Assembly: GCF_900106555.1 (NCBI RefSeq)
Contig: NZ_FNOE01000026.1
Location: 1 to 40,732, forward strand
Source of the DNA: Nitrosomonas oligotropha
GTDB taxonomy: Bacteria; Pseudomonadota; Gammaproteobacteria; Burkholderiales; Nitrosomonadaceae
Direction: 5' to 3'
Length of the DNA stretch: 40,732 nt
Every line of letters starts with the position of its first letter. Positions within the stretch are counted from its first letter, which is position 1. Of this stretch, positions 1 through 10,162 are shown piece by piece. The translations under genes and the position numbers were made by a program. A model generated the notes under the pieces. The model was not told the origin of the DNA. It did no database searches and saw only the letters and a program-made list of their open reading frames with translations.

Positions 1-478
1 TCTTAGAGTTTCCAGTGGACAAAAATCAATGCGTTTGACAGAACCTAACCTTCCCATATCATGTTCTCATAAAATTATTTCTAACAACACTTTTTCGATA
101 AGAAAAAACACTTCTTCGCTTCTCTACCGTCCCTTATTCGATATTTTTAACAAATTGGGTTAGAATTTCTTACAGCTAACCGGTGCGAATGGGTAATACA
201 CGCTTCAAAGCTGATTATGCTTATGTTATATGCTGGATTGAATAGAGAATTCAAGGACGGGAAGCAATTGAATTATCGATTTGCTCAGCAAATAAATGCA
301 AGCATAAAGCACGTTGTCATTGGCAGTACAATGAAATAGATCAGCAAATCACTGTCTATTTCCGTGATACATAGCTCAATTCTTCCGTCACAATAGTATT
401 GTCGAAATTGACAGAGTTCTATTTTCAAAGACACAATCCGCTATACTTAAAACTTATCATTACTTTTTTGGTTAAATT
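1..478. other. Gene-free leader upstream of metK
   Basis: No convincing complete gene lies in these 478 bases. A short plus-strand reading between about 291 and 375 contains the peptide RCHWQYNEIDQQITVYF before a stop. It reads like a coding remnant, possibly of a transposase, but I cannot assign it. A small inverted repeat (GGTTAG at 158-163 with CTAACC at 176-181) is also present. The last 70 bases carry the likely metK promoter. Confidence 0.5.
408..437 (+). promoter_or_regulatory. Putative sigma70 promoter of metK
   Basis: A perfect -35 hexamer TTGACA (408-413) is followed after 18 nt by a weak -10, CACAAT (432-437), about 40 nt before the metK ATG. A second -10-like TATACT at 442-447 is too far from this -35. 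This is inferred from motif and spacing only. Confidence 0.45.
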
Positions 479-1642
479 ATGAGTGAATATCTTTTTACTT
501 CTGAGTCTGTTTCTGAAGGGCATCCTGATAAGGTTGCCGATCAGATTTCTGATGCTGTATTGGATGCAATTCTGAGTCAAGATCCTAACGCGCGGGTTGC
601 GTGCGAAACGTTGTGCAGTACCGGGTTGATTGTATTATCAGGCGAGATAACGACCCATGCATCGGTTGATTACAATATCATTGCGCGTGAAACGGTTAAA
701 AATATCGGTTATACCAGTTCAAATATCGGCTTCGATTCGACCACATGTGCTGTATTGACTGCATTCAACAAACAATCGCCGGATATCGCCCAAGGCGTTA
801 ATCGTTCCAAAGAAGAAGAAATGGAACAAGGAGCGGGCGATCAGGGCCTGATGTTTGGCTACGCTTGCGACGAAACACCGCAATTAATGCCCATGCCCAT
901 TTTTTATGCGCATCGTTTGGTTGAACGGCAAGCTGAATTGAGAAAAAAAGGCCAATTGCCTTGGCTGCGCCCTGATGCTAAATCGCAAGTTTCGGTGCGT
1001 TATCAAAACGGTAAGCCGCAGCAAATCGAAACAGTGGTGATTTCCACTCAGCATGATCCGGATATTTCACATTCCGCTTTGAGCGAAGCGGTTATTGAAG
1101 AAGTCATTAAACCGGTACTGCCTGCTTCGATGATCAGTAATCGTATCCAATATTTGGTGAACCCCACCGGACGTTTTGTGGTGGGCGGACCGATGGGCGA
1201 TTGCGGTTTGACCGGTCGTAAAATCATCGTCGATAGCTACGGTGGTGCAGCGCATCATGGCGGCGGCGCTTTTTCCGGCAAAGACCCATCCAAGGTCGAT
1301 CGATCGGCGACTTATGCCGGACGTTATGTGGCTAAAAATATCGTAGCAGCAGGAATTGCGAGTAAATGCGAAGTGCAGGTGGCTTATGCCATTGGTGTTG
1401 CACGTCCAGTTTCATTGATGATCAATACATTCGGTACAGGTAAAATTGCCGACGAAAAGATTGTTCAACTCATCGAAAAGCATTTTGATTTACGTCCACG
1501 CGGTATCATTCATGCGCTTAACTTGTTACGTCCAATCTATGCCAAAACAGCTGCTTATGGGCATTTTGGACGTGAACTTCCTGAATTTACCTGGGAAGCT
1601 ACGGATAAGGCCGCACAATTACGTGCTGATGCCGGTCTCTAA
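479..1642 (+). CDS. metK: S-adenosylmethionine synthetase
   Basis: MetK makes S-adenosylmethionine from methionine and ATP in the cytoplasm, releasing phosphate and pyrophosphate. The 387-residue product has the usual family length and opens with the ATP-binding signature [19 protein letters not shown] near residue 14. It also has [12 protein letters not shown] near residue 118 and the glycine-rich phosphate-binding loop [16 protein letters not shown] near residue 261. Nothing is missing. No strong Shine-Dalgarno is visible before the ATG, but the N-terminus [18 protein letters not shown] matches the family start. It is followed by an SAH riboswitch and ahcY, so the producer of the methyl donor sits next to the enzyme that removes its spent form. 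Confidence 0.98.
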   Translation: MSEYLFTSESVSEGHPDKVADQISDAVLDAILSQDPNARVACETLCSTGLIVLSGEITTHASVDYNIIARETVKNIGYTSSNIGFDSTTCAVLTAFNKQSPDIAQGVNRSKEEEMEQGAGDQGLMFGYACDETPQLMPMPIFYAHRLVERQAELRKKGQLPWLRPDAKSQVSVRYQNGKPQQIETVVISTQHDPDISHSALSEAVIEEVIKPVLPASMISNRIQYLVNPTGRFVVGGPMGDCGLTGRKIIVDSYGGAAHHGGGAFSGKDPSKVDRSATYAGRYVAKNIVAAGIASKCEVQVAYAIGVARPVSLMINTFGTGKIADEKIVQLIEKHFDLRPRGIIHALNLLRPIYAKTAAYGHFGRELPEFTWEATDKAAQLRADAGL

Positions 1643-1691
1643 ATTTTCTGTAATCTTTGCCGACATCAATAACCTTTAATTGGTTTTCCCC

Positions 1692-1764
1692 TATGGTGAG
1701 GAGCGCTGCAGCGGCTGGTTCCGCGAGGCTCAGCATAGGCGGGTATTTGTCACAACGGCGCTCG
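1692..1764 (+). promoter_or_regulatory. SAH riboswitch upstream of ahcY
   Basis: The leader between metK and ahcY carries the hallmarks of the S-adenosylhomocysteine riboswitch. It has the 5' segment GAGGAGCGCTGC, an internal hairpin (GCGG 1711-1714 with CCGC 1721-1724), a conserved-looking GAGGCTC segment, and the 3' segment AACGGCGCTC. GAGCGC (1701-1706) pairs with GCGCTC (1758-1763). In known members SAH binding switches on the recycling gene. The element ends about 25 nt before the ahcY start and 10 nt before its Shine-Dalgarno, so control of translation or transcription are both possible. I recognised it from consensus and did not score it with a covariance model. Confidence 0.9.
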
Positions 1765-1789
1765 TTCATAAATTGAGGAGATGATTATT

Positions 1790-3223
1790 ATGAACGCTGT
1801 GCTTAATTCCGATGGTAGTTTCTTTACTGACTATAAGGTTGCCGATATTGCATTGGCGGAATGGGGACGTAAAGAAATCGCGATCGCTGAAACGGAGATG
1901 CCGGGTTTAATGGCATTACGTAAAGAATATGCGAACCAAAAGCCACTGGCAGGTGCCAGGGTTGCTGGTTCTTTGCATATGACGATTCAAACAGCAGTGT
2001 TGATCGAAACACTGGTAGTGCTCGGTGCCGAAGTACGCTGGGCTTCCTGCAATATATTTTCCACTCAGGACCACGCAGCTGCTGCGATTGCTGCCAGAAA
2101 TATTCCGGTATTCGCCTATAAAGGCGAGTCGCTCGAAGATTACTGGGAATACGCGCACAAGATTTTTGAATGGACGGCTGCCGGTCAATCGGTCGGTGCC
2201 AATATGATTCTGGATGATGGCGGAGATGCGACGTTATTGTTGATTCTGGGTACAAAAGCCGAGAAAAATCCTGCGATTATTGCGAATCCGGGCAATGAGG
2301 AAGAAACCGCATTATTTGCATCGATCAAAAAGAAATTAGCAACCGAACCCAATTGGTATTCAACCAATCTGGCCAGGATACGTGGTGTAACAGAAGAAAC
2401 CACGACCGGAGTGCATCGTTTATACGAAATGCAAAAAAGTGGCGAATTGCCGTTTCCTGCTTTCAATGTGAATGACTCCGTCACTAAATCAAAATTTGAT
2501 AATTTGTACGGTTGCAGGGAATCCCTGGTTGACGGTATCAAACGCGCCACGGACGTCATGATTGCCGGCAAAATCGCTGTGGTTTGCGGATATGGTGATG
2601 TTGGCAAAGGTTGTGCGCAATCATTGCGAGGTTTGGGAGCGACTGTCTGGATCACTGAAATTGATCCGATTTGCGCGCTGCAAGCTGCGATGGAAGGATA
2701 TCGCGTAGTAACGATGGACGATGCGTGCAGTCAAGCGGATATCTTTGTTACCGCAACCGGTAATCTGCGTGTCATCACCCATGATCACATGCTGAAAATG
2801 AAGGATCAGGCCATTATTTGCAATATTGGCCACTTTGATTCGGAAATTGATATCGCATCCATTCAAAAATACCAATGGGAAAATATCAAGCCGCAAGTGG
2901 ATCACGTCATATTTCCGACCGGGCGCCGCATCATCGTTCTGGCGCAAGGCAGGTTGGTGAATTTGGGTTGTGCGACTGGCCATCCTTCTTTCGTGATGTC
3001 CAGCTCGTTTACCAATCAAGTATTGGCGCAAATGGAGCTATGGCAGAACGGCGCAAATTATCAGAAAAATGTTTATGTATTGCCTAAACACTTGGATGAA
3101 AAAGTGGCGCGTTTGCACATCGGTAAATTGGGTGTGAAACTCACCGAACTAACGGATGAACAGGCCAATTACCTGGGATTGAGCAAGAACGGTCCATTCA
3201 AACCCGAAATGTACCGGTACTAA
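1790..3223 (+). CDS. ahcY: Adenosylhomocysteinase (SAH hydrolase)
   Basis: AhcY splits S-adenosylhomocysteine into adenosine and homocysteine, removing the product inhibitor of methyltransferases. The roughly 477-residue protein has the NAD-binding Rossmann signature [19 protein letters not shown] in its middle, the [14 protein letters not shown] substrate-domain motif, and the typical C-terminus KPEMYRY. An in-frame ATG at 1781 directly abuts the GAGGAG Shine-Dalgarno (1775-1780). The ATG at 1790 is 9 nt away and gives MNAVLNSDG, so I chose it. Expression is probably governed by the SAH riboswitch just upstream. A long inverted repeat follows the stop. Confidence 0.97.
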   Translation: MNAVLNSDGSFFTDYKVADIALAEWGRKEIAIAETEMPGLMALRKEYANQKPLAGARVAGSLHMTIQTAVLIETLVVLGAEVRWASCNIFSTQDHAAAAIAARNIPVFAYKGESLEDYWEYAHKIFEWTAAGQSVGANMILDDGGDATLLLILGTKAEKNPAIIANPGNEEETALFASIKKKLATEPNWYSTNLARIRGVTEETTTGVHRLYEMQKSGELPFPAFNVNDSVTKSKFDNLYGCRESLVDGIKRATDVMIAGKIAVVCGYGDVGKGCAQSLRGLGATVWITEIDPICALQAAMEGYRVVTMDDACSQADIFVTATGNLRVITHDHMLKMKDQAIICNIGHFDSEIDIASIQKYQWENIKPQVDHVIFPTGRRIIVLAQGRLVNLGCATGHPSFVMSSSFTNQVLAQMELWQNGANYQKNVYVLPKHLDEKVARLHIGKLGVKLTELTDEQANYLGLSKNGPFKPEMYRY

Positions 3224-3236
3224 TCGTCTATCTTTT

Positions 3237-3289
3237 TACTGGAAGAACGGGTGTATGAGTTTGCATCTGCTCTGCTGGTTCTTCCAGTA
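3237..3289 (+). terminator. Long hairpin after ahcY
   Basis: TACTGGAAGAAC (3237-3248) is perfectly complementary to GTTCTTCCAGTA (3278-3289), making a 12-bp stem with a loop of about 29 nt. T-rich sequence precedes it and A-rich sequence follows, so it has no classic U tract on the plus strand. It may be a transcript-end or processing structure separating ahcY from metF. Confidence 0.5.
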
Positions 3290-3362
3290 AGAAAATAATG
3301 ATTAATATCTGCGTAGCTACGGCAGCAGCCGTACTAATTCTGTATCCATAGAGCTTGCACAA

Positions 3363-4217
3363 ATGGAATCACAAAAAAAATTTCCTCCTGCCTTCAGTTT
3401 TGAACTTTTTCCACCGCAAACCCCCGAGGGCGTTGAGAAACTCCGGTTGACGCGCCAGCAGTTGGCACGATTCAATCCCAAGTTCTTTTCGGTAACCTTC
3501 GGTGCGGGAGGCTCGACGCGCGAGCGGACACTCGAGACCGTGCTGGAAATTCAAACGGAAGGTCATGTCGTTGCGCCGCACCTATCTTGCATCGGCTCAA
3601 CGCAACAGAACATTCGTGCCATTCTGGAAAAGTATTATGAAGCGGGAATCCGTCATATTGTCGCACTGCGCGGCGATTTGCCTTCAGGGATGGCGCAAGC
3701 CGGTGAATTTCGTTATGCCAGCGAACTGGTAGCTTTTATCCGGCAGGAATACGGATCTTCTTTCCATATCGAAGTGGCGGCTTACCCTGAGTACCATCCG
3801 CAGGCGCGGTCTGCGCAAGCGGATTTTGATAATTTCAAGCGTAAAATTGAAATGGGCGCCAGTTCGGCGATTACGCAATATTTTTATAATGCCGACGCTT
3901 ATTTTCATTTTGTCGAGTTGTGCGAGGCGGCCGGTTTGAATATTCCGGTTGTTCCCGGCATCATGCCGATCAATAAATTCTCACAACTGGTCAGGTTCTC
4001 GGATACTTGCGGCGCGGAGATTCCACGCTGGATTCGTAAGAAACTCGAAGGTTATGGTGACGACAGTGAATCGATTCAAGCTTTTGGATTGGATGTTGTT
4101 ACTGGTTTATGTGAGCAGTTATTACAAGCCGGTGCGCCCGGATTGCATTTTTATACGCTGAACTCCGCCAACTTGACATCCGCTATTTGGCAGCGTCTTA
4201 ATCTTCACGCGCGCTAA
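3363..4217 (+). CDS. metF: Methylenetetrahydrofolate reductase
   Basis: MetF reduces 5,10-methylene-THF to 5-methyl-THF using FAD, supplying the methyl group for methionine synthesis. The 284-residue product has the bacterial single-domain length. It carries the N-terminal FSFELFPPQTPEG motif (about residue 11), SVTFGAGGSTRERT (about 43), HLSCIG, RGDLP (about 103) and PGIMPI (about 198), all typical of the TIM-barrel reductase. It sits downstream of ahcY in a methyl-cycle cluster, separated by a hairpin, so independent transcription is possible. Confidence 0.97.
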   Translation: MESQKKFPPAFSFELFPPQTPEGVEKLRLTRQQLARFNPKFFSVTFGAGGSTRERTLETVLEIQTEGHVVAPHLSCIGSTQQNIRAILEKYYEAGIRHIVALRGDLPSGMAQAGEFRYASELVAFIRQEYGSSFHIEVAAYPEYHPQARSAQADFDNFKRKIEMGASSAITQYFYNADAYFHFVELCEAAGLNIPVVPGIMPINKFSQLVRFSDTCGAEIPRWIRKKLEGYGDDSESIQAFGLDVVTGLCEQLLQAGAPGLHFYTLNSANLTSAIWQRLNLHAR

Positions 4218-4239
4218 CAACCAACTCGCAGCAGTACAT

Positions 4240-4271
4240 TGTTTTATCAGCTATTCTGTGCTAGTAAAACA
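4240..4271 (+). terminator. Weak hairpin after metF
   Basis: TGTTTTA (4240-4246) pairs with TAAAACA (4265-4271), with an inner AGC/GCT pairing. It lies 22 nt after the metF stop. It is AT-rich with no clear U tract, so the terminator role is tentative. Confidence 0.3.
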
Positions 4272-4335
4272 TCATATCTACGAAATTGCCCGATGCGGAT
4301 TCATGGCATAAAAGCCACGAAACCGGAATGAACTT

Positions 4336-4364
4336 TTTCCTGATTCCCTCAGCCAGTATATAAT
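4336..4364 (+). promoter_or_regulatory. Putative promoter of the 4410 gene
   Basis: A perfect TATAAT (4359-4364) lies 45 nt before the ATG at 4410. The -35 region 17 nt upstream (TTTCCT) is poor, so the call rests mainly on the -10 box. Confidence 0.4.
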
Positions 4365-4409
4365 GCGCATCAATATTCTGATTAAAATAAAAAAGCATGG
4401 GGTTTCAAA

Positions 4410-5099
4410 ATGACAAAGAAGAAAGCTGCTTCTGATAAGACTACTGCAGAATTAGAGGGTGCAGATAAGACAGGTCCGGATGTTTCAATCATGGATGCCT
4501 GTATTGCGCATGCCAAAGAAGTCAAGGCTACGCAACTTGAGCTTATTAAGAGCAAGGGTTATGATTTTGCACCTGAATTCAGGGACATGACTATTCAGCT
4601 TTATTTGTTTGGTGTCATGTGGAAGTTCGCGGAAAACTTGGGAAGCGCTGATGATGCGCGCGAGCTGGCATTCGCGGCTTTGGCGGAATTTTTCGTGCAA
4701 GAGCGCATGCCCCAGCAGAAAGTGGCCAAGCGCATTGAGTTTCTTAGAAAAATGTCCAAAATTGAAGAAGATCACAATGCACTAGCGGTCGCTATCGGTT
4801 ACGAATCTGAACCCGGCGATAACAGTCTGGCGGAAGTGTTTGATCACTACGTGGATGATACGCAAGTATCCGGAGCGTTCTGGCGATTGTATGATCGCGG
4901 CAGAAAGATCATGTTGTACGGCGGTTTGGGAATTGCCTTTTTAGTGATTTGGTTTGTTACCTTATTCATGCCGGGAAATACGACGATTGCGATACTTGCG
5001 AGCGGGCTTATTGCTGCGGCGATTTTTGTCATTCCGGTGTTTTTAATCGGCATTTTCATCTATCGTACAAAAATCAAAAAAGCAAAACAAGCGAGTTAG
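4410..5099 (+). CDS. Conserved membrane protein of unknown function
   Basis: I do not recognise this 229-residue protein. It begins with a lysine-rich hydrophilic stretch, then a soluble, probably helical region (about residues 25-150) with many acidic and basic residues. Two hydrophobic segments follow near residues 168-188 and 193-216, and the end is basic (YRTKIKKAKQAS), suggesting a tail-anchored inner-membrane protein with the bulk in the cytoplasm. It has its own -10 box upstream and lies between metF and folD. That position alone does not establish a folate role. A GGGG-containing weak Shine-Dalgarno precedes the ATG. Confidence 0.75.
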   Translation: MTKKKAASDKTTAELEGADKTGPDVSIMDACIAHAKEVKATQLELIKSKGYDFAPEFRDMTIQLYLFGVMWKFAENLGSADDARELAFAALAEFFVQERMPQQKVAKRIEFLRKMSKIEEDHNALAVAIGYESEPGDNSLAEVFDHYVDDTQVSGAFWRLYDRGRKIMLYGGLGIAFLVIWFVTLFMPGNTTIAILASGLIAAAIFVIPVFLIGIFIYRTKIKKAKQAS

Positions 5100-5184
5100 C
5101 GCTGCTCACGGAAGCAAGATGTTCTAACTGTTCGGTATATAGCAAAAATTCACGTGGATTGATCAACCGGCTGCTGGTGTAAAA

Positions 5185-6051
5185 ATGAGTGCTCAGATTA
5201 TCGATGGCAAGAAATTGGCCGAATTGGTGCGGACTGAATGGAGCGCACGTGCGGAAAAACTGATTCAACTGGGTATCAAGCCAGGGTTGGCAGTCATTAT
5301 CGTTGGCGATAATGCGGCATCCAGTATCTATGTCAGGAATAAAGTCAGAGCGTGCAGCGAAATCGGTATTTATTCCGAAGTGCATAACTTTCCGCAGCAC
5401 GCTGATCAAGATGAAGTATTACAGTGTATTCAGGCGCTCAATCAGAATCCGCACATCCACGGTATCCTAGTCCAGTTGCCGTTGCCTGCGCATTTTGAGA
5501 ATAACCGCGTCATCGCATCCATCGCTGTTGAAAAAGATGTCGATGGTTTTCATCACTATAACGTCGGCGCATTGGTTACCGGCAATACCATTTTTTCTCC
5601 TTGCACGCCGTATGGCGTGATGGTGATGCTGGAAAGAAACCGGATTCCGATTGAAGGACAGCATGCGGTGGTGATCGGACGCAGCAACATTGTGGGTAAG
5701 CCAATGGCATTCATGTTGCTGGAACAGGGCGCAACTGTGACTATTTGCACTTCAAAAACACGCAATTTGCAGCAATTTACAAAAAATGCGGATATTCTAG
5801 TTGTGGCGACCGGAAAACCGCGCATGGTTACTGCCGGGATGGTAAAACCCGGTGCTGTTGTCATTGATGTCGGTATTAACCGATTGCCGGACGGGAAACT
5901 CTGTGGTGATGTCGATTATGACGCTGTCAAGGAAGTTGCGGGTTTTATTACACCCGTTCCGGGAGGGGTTGGACCGATGACCATCACCATGCTGCTATGC
6001 AATACCATTCTGGCGGCGGAACGAGCCCAGACCGGTCTTAAAATTAGGTAA
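5185..6051 (+). CDS. folD: Methylene-THF dehydrogenase/methenyl-THF cyclohydrolase
   Basis: FolD interconverts 5,10-methylene-, methenyl- and 10-formyl-THF using NADP, feeding purine and formyl-Met synthesis. The 288-residue product has the family length. It shows [13 protein letters not shown] (substrate-domain motif with the catalytic lysine, about residue 50), [11 protein letters not shown] (about 93), the NADP-binding [14 protein letters not shown] (about 157) and the C-terminal signature [15 protein letters not shown] (about 256). It is complete. It precedes aceE by about 34 nt on the same strand, so co-transcription with the pyruvate dehydrogenase genes is plausible. Confidence 0.97.
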   Translation: MSAQIIDGKKLAELVRTEWSARAEKLIQLGIKPGLAVIIVGDNAASSIYVRNKVRACSEIGIYSEVHNFPQHADQDEVLQCIQALNQNPHIHGILVQLPLPAHFENNRVIASIAVEKDVDGFHHYNVGALVTGNTIFSPCTPYGVMVMLERNRIPIEGQHAVVIGRSNIVGKPMAFMLLEQGATVTICTSKTRNLQQFTKNADILVVATGKPRMVTAGMVKPGAVVIDVGINRLPDGKLCGDVDYDAVKEVAGFITPVPGGVGPMTITMLLCNTILAAERAQTGLKIR

Positions 6052-6085
6052 GCAAATAAATAAACTTAAATGAGCGTGCGTGCAC

Positions 6086-8746
6086 ATGGAACAGCAACCG
6101 GATATTGATCCGCAGGAAACACAAGAGTGGCTCGATGCGCTGGATTCGGTCATCGCCAGTGCAGGTGGCGAACGCGCTCATTTTTTATTGGAAAAACTGA
6201 TCGAAAAAGCGCGCCGCTCCGGGGCTTATCTGCCTTATAGCGCCACGACCGCATATATCAATACCATTCCCACAGGTAAGGAAGCGCGCTCGCCAGGTGA
6301 CAATGCCATCGAGCACAGGATTCGCTCGTATGTGCGCTGGAATGCAATGGCGATGGTATTGCGCGCCAACAAAAATACCAATGTCGGCGGGCACATTGCC
6401 AGCTTCGCTTCAGCCGCAACGCTTTACGACGTCGGTTACAATCATTTCTGGCATGCACCGTGTGAAGCGCACGGCGGCGATTTAGTCTATGTACAAGGAC
6501 ATTCTTCCCCAGGGGCTTATGCTTACGCATTTTTATCCGGCGAATTAAGTCAGGAGCAACTGGATAATTTTCGTCAGGAAGCCGGCGGGAATGGTTTGTC
6601 ATCGTACCCGCATCCATGGCTGATGCCTAATTTTTGGCAATTTCCCACGGTTTCCATGGGGCTGGGGCCGTTGATGGCGATTTATCAGGCGCGTTTCATG
6701 AAATATCTGGGCAGCCGCGGATTGGTCAATACCGATGGCCGTAAAATCTGGGCTTTCATGGGTGACGGTGAAATGGACGAGCCCGAATCGCTCGGCGCTA
6801 TTTCATTGGCGTCGCGCGAGAAACTGGATAATCTGATTTTTGTGGTCAATTGCAATTTGCAGCGTCTGGATGGCCCGGTGCGCGGCAACGGCAAAATTAT
6901 CCAGGAACTGGAGGGCGCTTTTCGCGGCGCGGGCTGGAATGTCGTCAAGGTGATCTGGGGGTCTTATTGGGATCCGCTATTGGCGAAGGATACCAAAGGA
7001 TTGTTGCAGAAGCGCATGATGGAGTGCGTGGATGGTGAATATCAGAATTTCAAGTCGAGAGATGGCGCTTACGTGCGCGAGCATTTTTTTGGCAAATACC
7101 CTGAATTGCTGGAAATGGTCGCTACGATGTCCGATGACGATATCTGGCGATTAAACCGCGGCGGTCATGATCCTCATAAAGTCTATGCGGCGTATGCAGC
7201 GGCGGCAAAACATACCGGACAGCCGACCGTGATTCTGGCGAAAACGATCAAAGGGTATGGCATGGGTGAAGCGGGTGAAGCGCAAAATATTACTCACCAG
7301 CAGAAGAAAATGGGAACGACTTCGTTAAAAGCGTTTCGCAATCGCTTCGGTTTGGATATTCCCGACGACAATATCGATGATATTCCCTATCTGACTTTCG
7401 CTGAAGATTCGCCGGAATTTATCTATATGCGCGAGCGGCGCAAAGCATTAGGCGGCACTTTTCACCGGCGTAAGACACGCGCGCAAGCGTTGCAAGTACC
7501 AGCTTTGTCTGCATTTCAAACCTTGCTGAAGGCCAGCAGCGAAGGACACGAATCGTCGACCACCATGGCGTTTGTGCGGATTCTGAACATTCTGGTAAAA
7601 GACAAGCAAATCGGACGGCATATCGTGCCGATTGTCGCGGACGAATCGCGTACGTTTGGCATGGAGGGAATGTTCCGGCAATTGGGCATCTGGTCGTCGA
7701 GCGGTCAATTGTATACGCCGCAGGATGCGGATCAGCTCATGTATTATAAGGAAGATAAGCATGGGCAAATTTTGCAGGAAGGAATCTGCGAAGCGGGCGC
7801 CATGTCATCCTGGATAGCGGCTGCGACGGCCTATAGCACGCACGGCATCCAGATGATTCCGTTTTTTATTTTTTATTCGATGTTCGGTTTTCAGCGCATC
7901 GGTGATTTGGCATGGGCCGCTGGTGATATGCGCTGCCGCGGTTTCTTGCTGGGTGGAACAGCAGGGCGTACGACACTGAATGGCGAAGGGTTGCAGCATG
8001 AAGACGGGCACAGTCATGTCGTTGCATCTACGATTCCCAACTGCGTAGCGTACGATCCGGCATTTGCGTATGAGCTGGCTGTGATTATCCAAGATGGACT
8101 ACGCCGGATGTATCAAGAACAGGAAGATGTCTATTATTACATCACGGTGATGAATGAAAACTACAGTCACCCTGAAATGCCGGTTGATGCTGAGAAAAAT
8201 ATTTTAAAAGGCATGTATTTATTCAGTGAAGCAGGCGCAAATACTAAAGTGCCATGCGTGCAATTGCTCGGTGCCGGAACCATTTTGCGCGAAGTGATTG
8301 CGGCCGCAGAGATACTGAAACAAGACTATGCTGTGCACGCTGATGTTTGGAGTGTAACCAGCTTCAATGAGTTAAGACGCGAGGCTTTGGCTGTCACCCG
8401 CTGGAATATGCTACATCCGGAACAACCGGCAAAAGAATCGCATGTAGAAAATTGTCTTAAGGGCAGAAAAGGCCCCGTAGTGGCCGCAACGGATTATATG
8501 AAAATCTATGCGGATCAGATTCGTGAATTTGTGCCAGGCAGGTATCGCGTGTTAGGAACCGACGGTTTCGGCCGCTCCGATACGCGCCAGAAACTGCGCC
8601 ATTTCTTTGAGGTCGATCGGTTCTATATTACCGTGGCGGCACTCAAAGCATTATCGGAAGAAGGAAAAATCACCCAGCAGCAAGTCACTCAAGCGATTGA
8701 GAAGTACGGTATTGATCCGGAAAAATCCAATCCGGCGACCAGTTAG
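6086..8746 (+). CDS. aceE: Pyruvate dehydrogenase E1 component (homodimeric type)
   Basis: AceE is the thiamine-diphosphate E1 subunit that decarboxylates pyruvate and acetylates the lipoyl group of E2. At about 886 residues it is the single-chain proteobacterial form. The ThDP motif region GDGEMDEPES...NCNLQRLDGPVRGNGK lies near residues 225-275. Other family segments include PSYPHPWLMP-like (SSYPHPWLMPNFWQFPTVSMGLGP), GEGLQHEDGHSH and VLGTDGFGRSD near the C-terminus. A GTG at 6080 could add two residues. I prefer the ATG at 6086 because the protein then begins MEQQPDIDPQETQEW. No clear Shine-Dalgarno is visible. aceF follows after 72 nt; an E3 (lpd) gene is not in the window. Confidence 0.97.
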   Translation: MEQQPDIDPQETQEWLDALDSVIASAGGERAHFLLEKLIEKARRSGAYLPYSATTAYINTIPTGKEARSPGDNAIEHRIRSYVRWNAMAMVLRANKNTNVGGHIASFASAATLYDVGYNHFWHAPCEAHGGDLVYVQGHSSPGAYAYAFLSGELSQEQLDNFRQEAGGNGLSSYPHPWLMPNFWQFPTVSMGLGPLMAIYQARFMKYLGSRGLVNTDGRKIWAFMGDGEMDEPESLGAISLASREKLDNLIFVVNCNLQRLDGPVRGNGKIIQELEGAFRGAGWNVVKVIWGSYWDPLLAKDTKGLLQKRMMECVDGEYQNFKSRDGAYVREHFFGKYPELLEMVATMSDDDIWRLNRGGHDPHKVYAAYAAAAKHTGQPTVILAKTIKGYGMGEAGEAQNITHQQKKMGTTSLKAFRNRFGLDIPDDNIDDIPYLTFAEDSPEFIYMRERRKALGGTFHRRKTRAQALQVPALSAFQTLLKASSEGHESSTTMAFVRILNILVKDKQIGRHIVPIVADESRTFGMEGMFRQLGIWSSSGQLYTPQDADQLMYYKEDKHGQILQEGICEAGAMSSWIAAATAYSTHGIQMIPFFIFYSMFGFQRIGDLAWAAGDMRCRGFLLGGTAGRTTLNGEGLQHEDGHSHVVASTIPNCVAYDPAFAYELAVIIQDGLRRMYQEQEDVYYYITVMNENYSHPEMPVDAEKNILKGMYLFSEAGANTKVPCVQLLGAGTILREVIAAAEILKQDYAVHADVWSVTSFNELRREALAVTRWNMLHPEQPAKESHVENCLKGRKGPVVAATDYMKIYADQIREFVPGRYRVLGTDGFGRSDTRQKLRHFFEVDRFYITVAALKALSEEGKITQQQVTQAIEKYGIDPEKSNPATS

Positions 8747-8818
8747 ACCGGTGATGAGTTAACAACAATGAATGTGCGTCATTGCATTCTCCCATTCGAA
8801 GGTGTGTGAGGAAAGCGT

Positions 8819-10132
8819 GTGGCTGAATTAAAAAAAGTGCTCATTCCGGATATCGGCGACTTTAAAGAGGTGCCGGTCATCGAAGTGCTGGTCAAAGCTG
8901 GCGATAGGGTAAAGGCCGAAGACTCCCTGATTACACTTGAGTCCGACAAGGCGACGATTGAAATTCCAGCGCCTTATCCTGGTTTGGTAAAGGAAATATT
9001 AGTCAAACCGGGTGACAAGGTATCGCAAGGCAGCTCCGTGCTGACCCTGGAAGTTTCCGATGACAACCGCACGGAAACACTTCCTGAAGTTTCCGGGGCG
9101 GTCGCAGTTCAAAAAGAAATCGCACCGCAACCGCAACCGCAACACGACGCTAAGCTGGTTGCTAACCACCAGCCGCAGAACCTGCCACAAACTGTATCCA
9201 CAGTGAGCAATGCTCTATCCAAAGCGCATGCCAGTCCGTCGATCCGTCGCTTTGCGCGGGAACTCGGCGTCAATCTCGATTTGATTACCGGCAGCGGCCC
9301 TAAACATCGCATTCTCAAAGAAGATGTGCAGGCGTATGTGAAAGCCGAATTGTCGAAATCCCGTAGCACCGGGACGGGTGCGGCATTGAATCTGTTGCCC
9401 TGGCCGCAGGTGAATTTTGCTAAGTTTGGCCCGGTTGAATTAAAACCATTAATGCGCATTAAACAAATTTCTGGCGCCAATTTACACCGCAACTGGGTGA
9501 TGATTCCACACGTCACACAGTTCGACGAAGCGGATATCACCGATTTAGAGGCATTGCGGAAAGAATCCAAAGATAGCGGTAAAGAGAATAGAGTCAAACT
9601 GACCTTATTGGCTTTCTTGATGAAAGCATTAATCGCGCCTTTGAAGAAATTTCCTGAATTCAATGCATCGTTGGATAACGATAGCAATGGTGAAGCCAAT
9701 TTAATCATTAAGCATTATTACCATCTTGGCTTTGCCGTGGATACTGCCAACGGATTGGTGGTGCCGGTAATCAAGGATGTCGACCAGAAGGGGATCATCA
9801 CCATTGCCGAAGAATTGGCAAGATTGTCTGCACTGGCGCGTGAGGGCAAGTTAAAACCCACTGACATGCAAGGCGCGAGCTTTACCATTTCCAGTCTGGG
9901 CGGCATTGGCGGGACAGCTTTTACACCCATTATCAACGCACCGGAAGTCGCCATTCTAGGTATTTCCAAGGCCAGTATTAAACCGGTTTATCGCGATCAT
10001 CAATTTGTGCCTCGCTTAATGCTGCCTTTGTCGCTCTCCTATGACCATCGTGTCATCGATGGCGCAACGGCAGCTCGTTTCACGACACACCTGTCGGAAG
10101 TATTGACGGATATGCGCTTGGCGCTGCTATGA
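8819..10132 (+). CDS. aceF: Dihydrolipoamide acetyltransferase (PDH E2)
   Basis: AceF forms the E2 core and transfers acetyl groups to CoA. The 437-residue protein has one N-terminal lipoyl domain (lysine 44 in LESDKATIEIP), a Q/P-rich linker (about 100-130), a peripheral-subunit-binding domain (about 137-174, ASPSIRRFARELGV...GSGPKHRILKEDV) and the catalytic domain with histidine 410 in DHRVIDGATAARF. Some relatives have two or three lipoyl domains; this one has one. The start is GTG, preceded by a good GAGGAA Shine-Dalgarno around 8807, and the N-terminus MAELKKVLIPDIGD fits the family. Confidence 0.97.
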   Translation: MAELKKVLIPDIGDFKEVPVIEVLVKAGDRVKAEDSLITLESDKATIEIPAPYPGLVKEILVKPGDKVSQGSSVLTLEVSDDNRTETLPEVSGAVAVQKEIAPQPQPQHDAKLVANHQPQNLPQTVSTVSNALSKAHASPSIRRFARELGVNLDLITGSGPKHRILKEDVQAYVKAELSKSRSTGTGAALNLLPWPQVNFAKFGPVELKPLMRIKQISGANLHRNWVMIPHVTQFDEADITDLEALRKESKDSGKENRVKLTLLAFLMKALIAPLKKFPEFNASLDNDSNGEANLIIKHYYHLGFAVDTANGLVVPVIKDVDQKGIITIAEELARLSALAREGKLKPTDMQGASFTISSLGGIGGTAFTPIINAPEVAILGISKASIKPVYRDHQFVPRLMLPLSLSYDHRVIDGATAARFTTHLSEVLTDMRLALL

Positions 10133-10162
10133 TCCGTATCGTTAATTTCTTTATACACAACC

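Noticed and set aside
1..478. A possible gene before metK
   Set aside because: Only short interrupted frames are present; the best fragment has about 24 residues and no start.
9109..9708. A 199-codon minus-strand ORF opposite aceF
   Set aside because: Shadow of the aceF linker and catalytic domain, with low-complexity composition.
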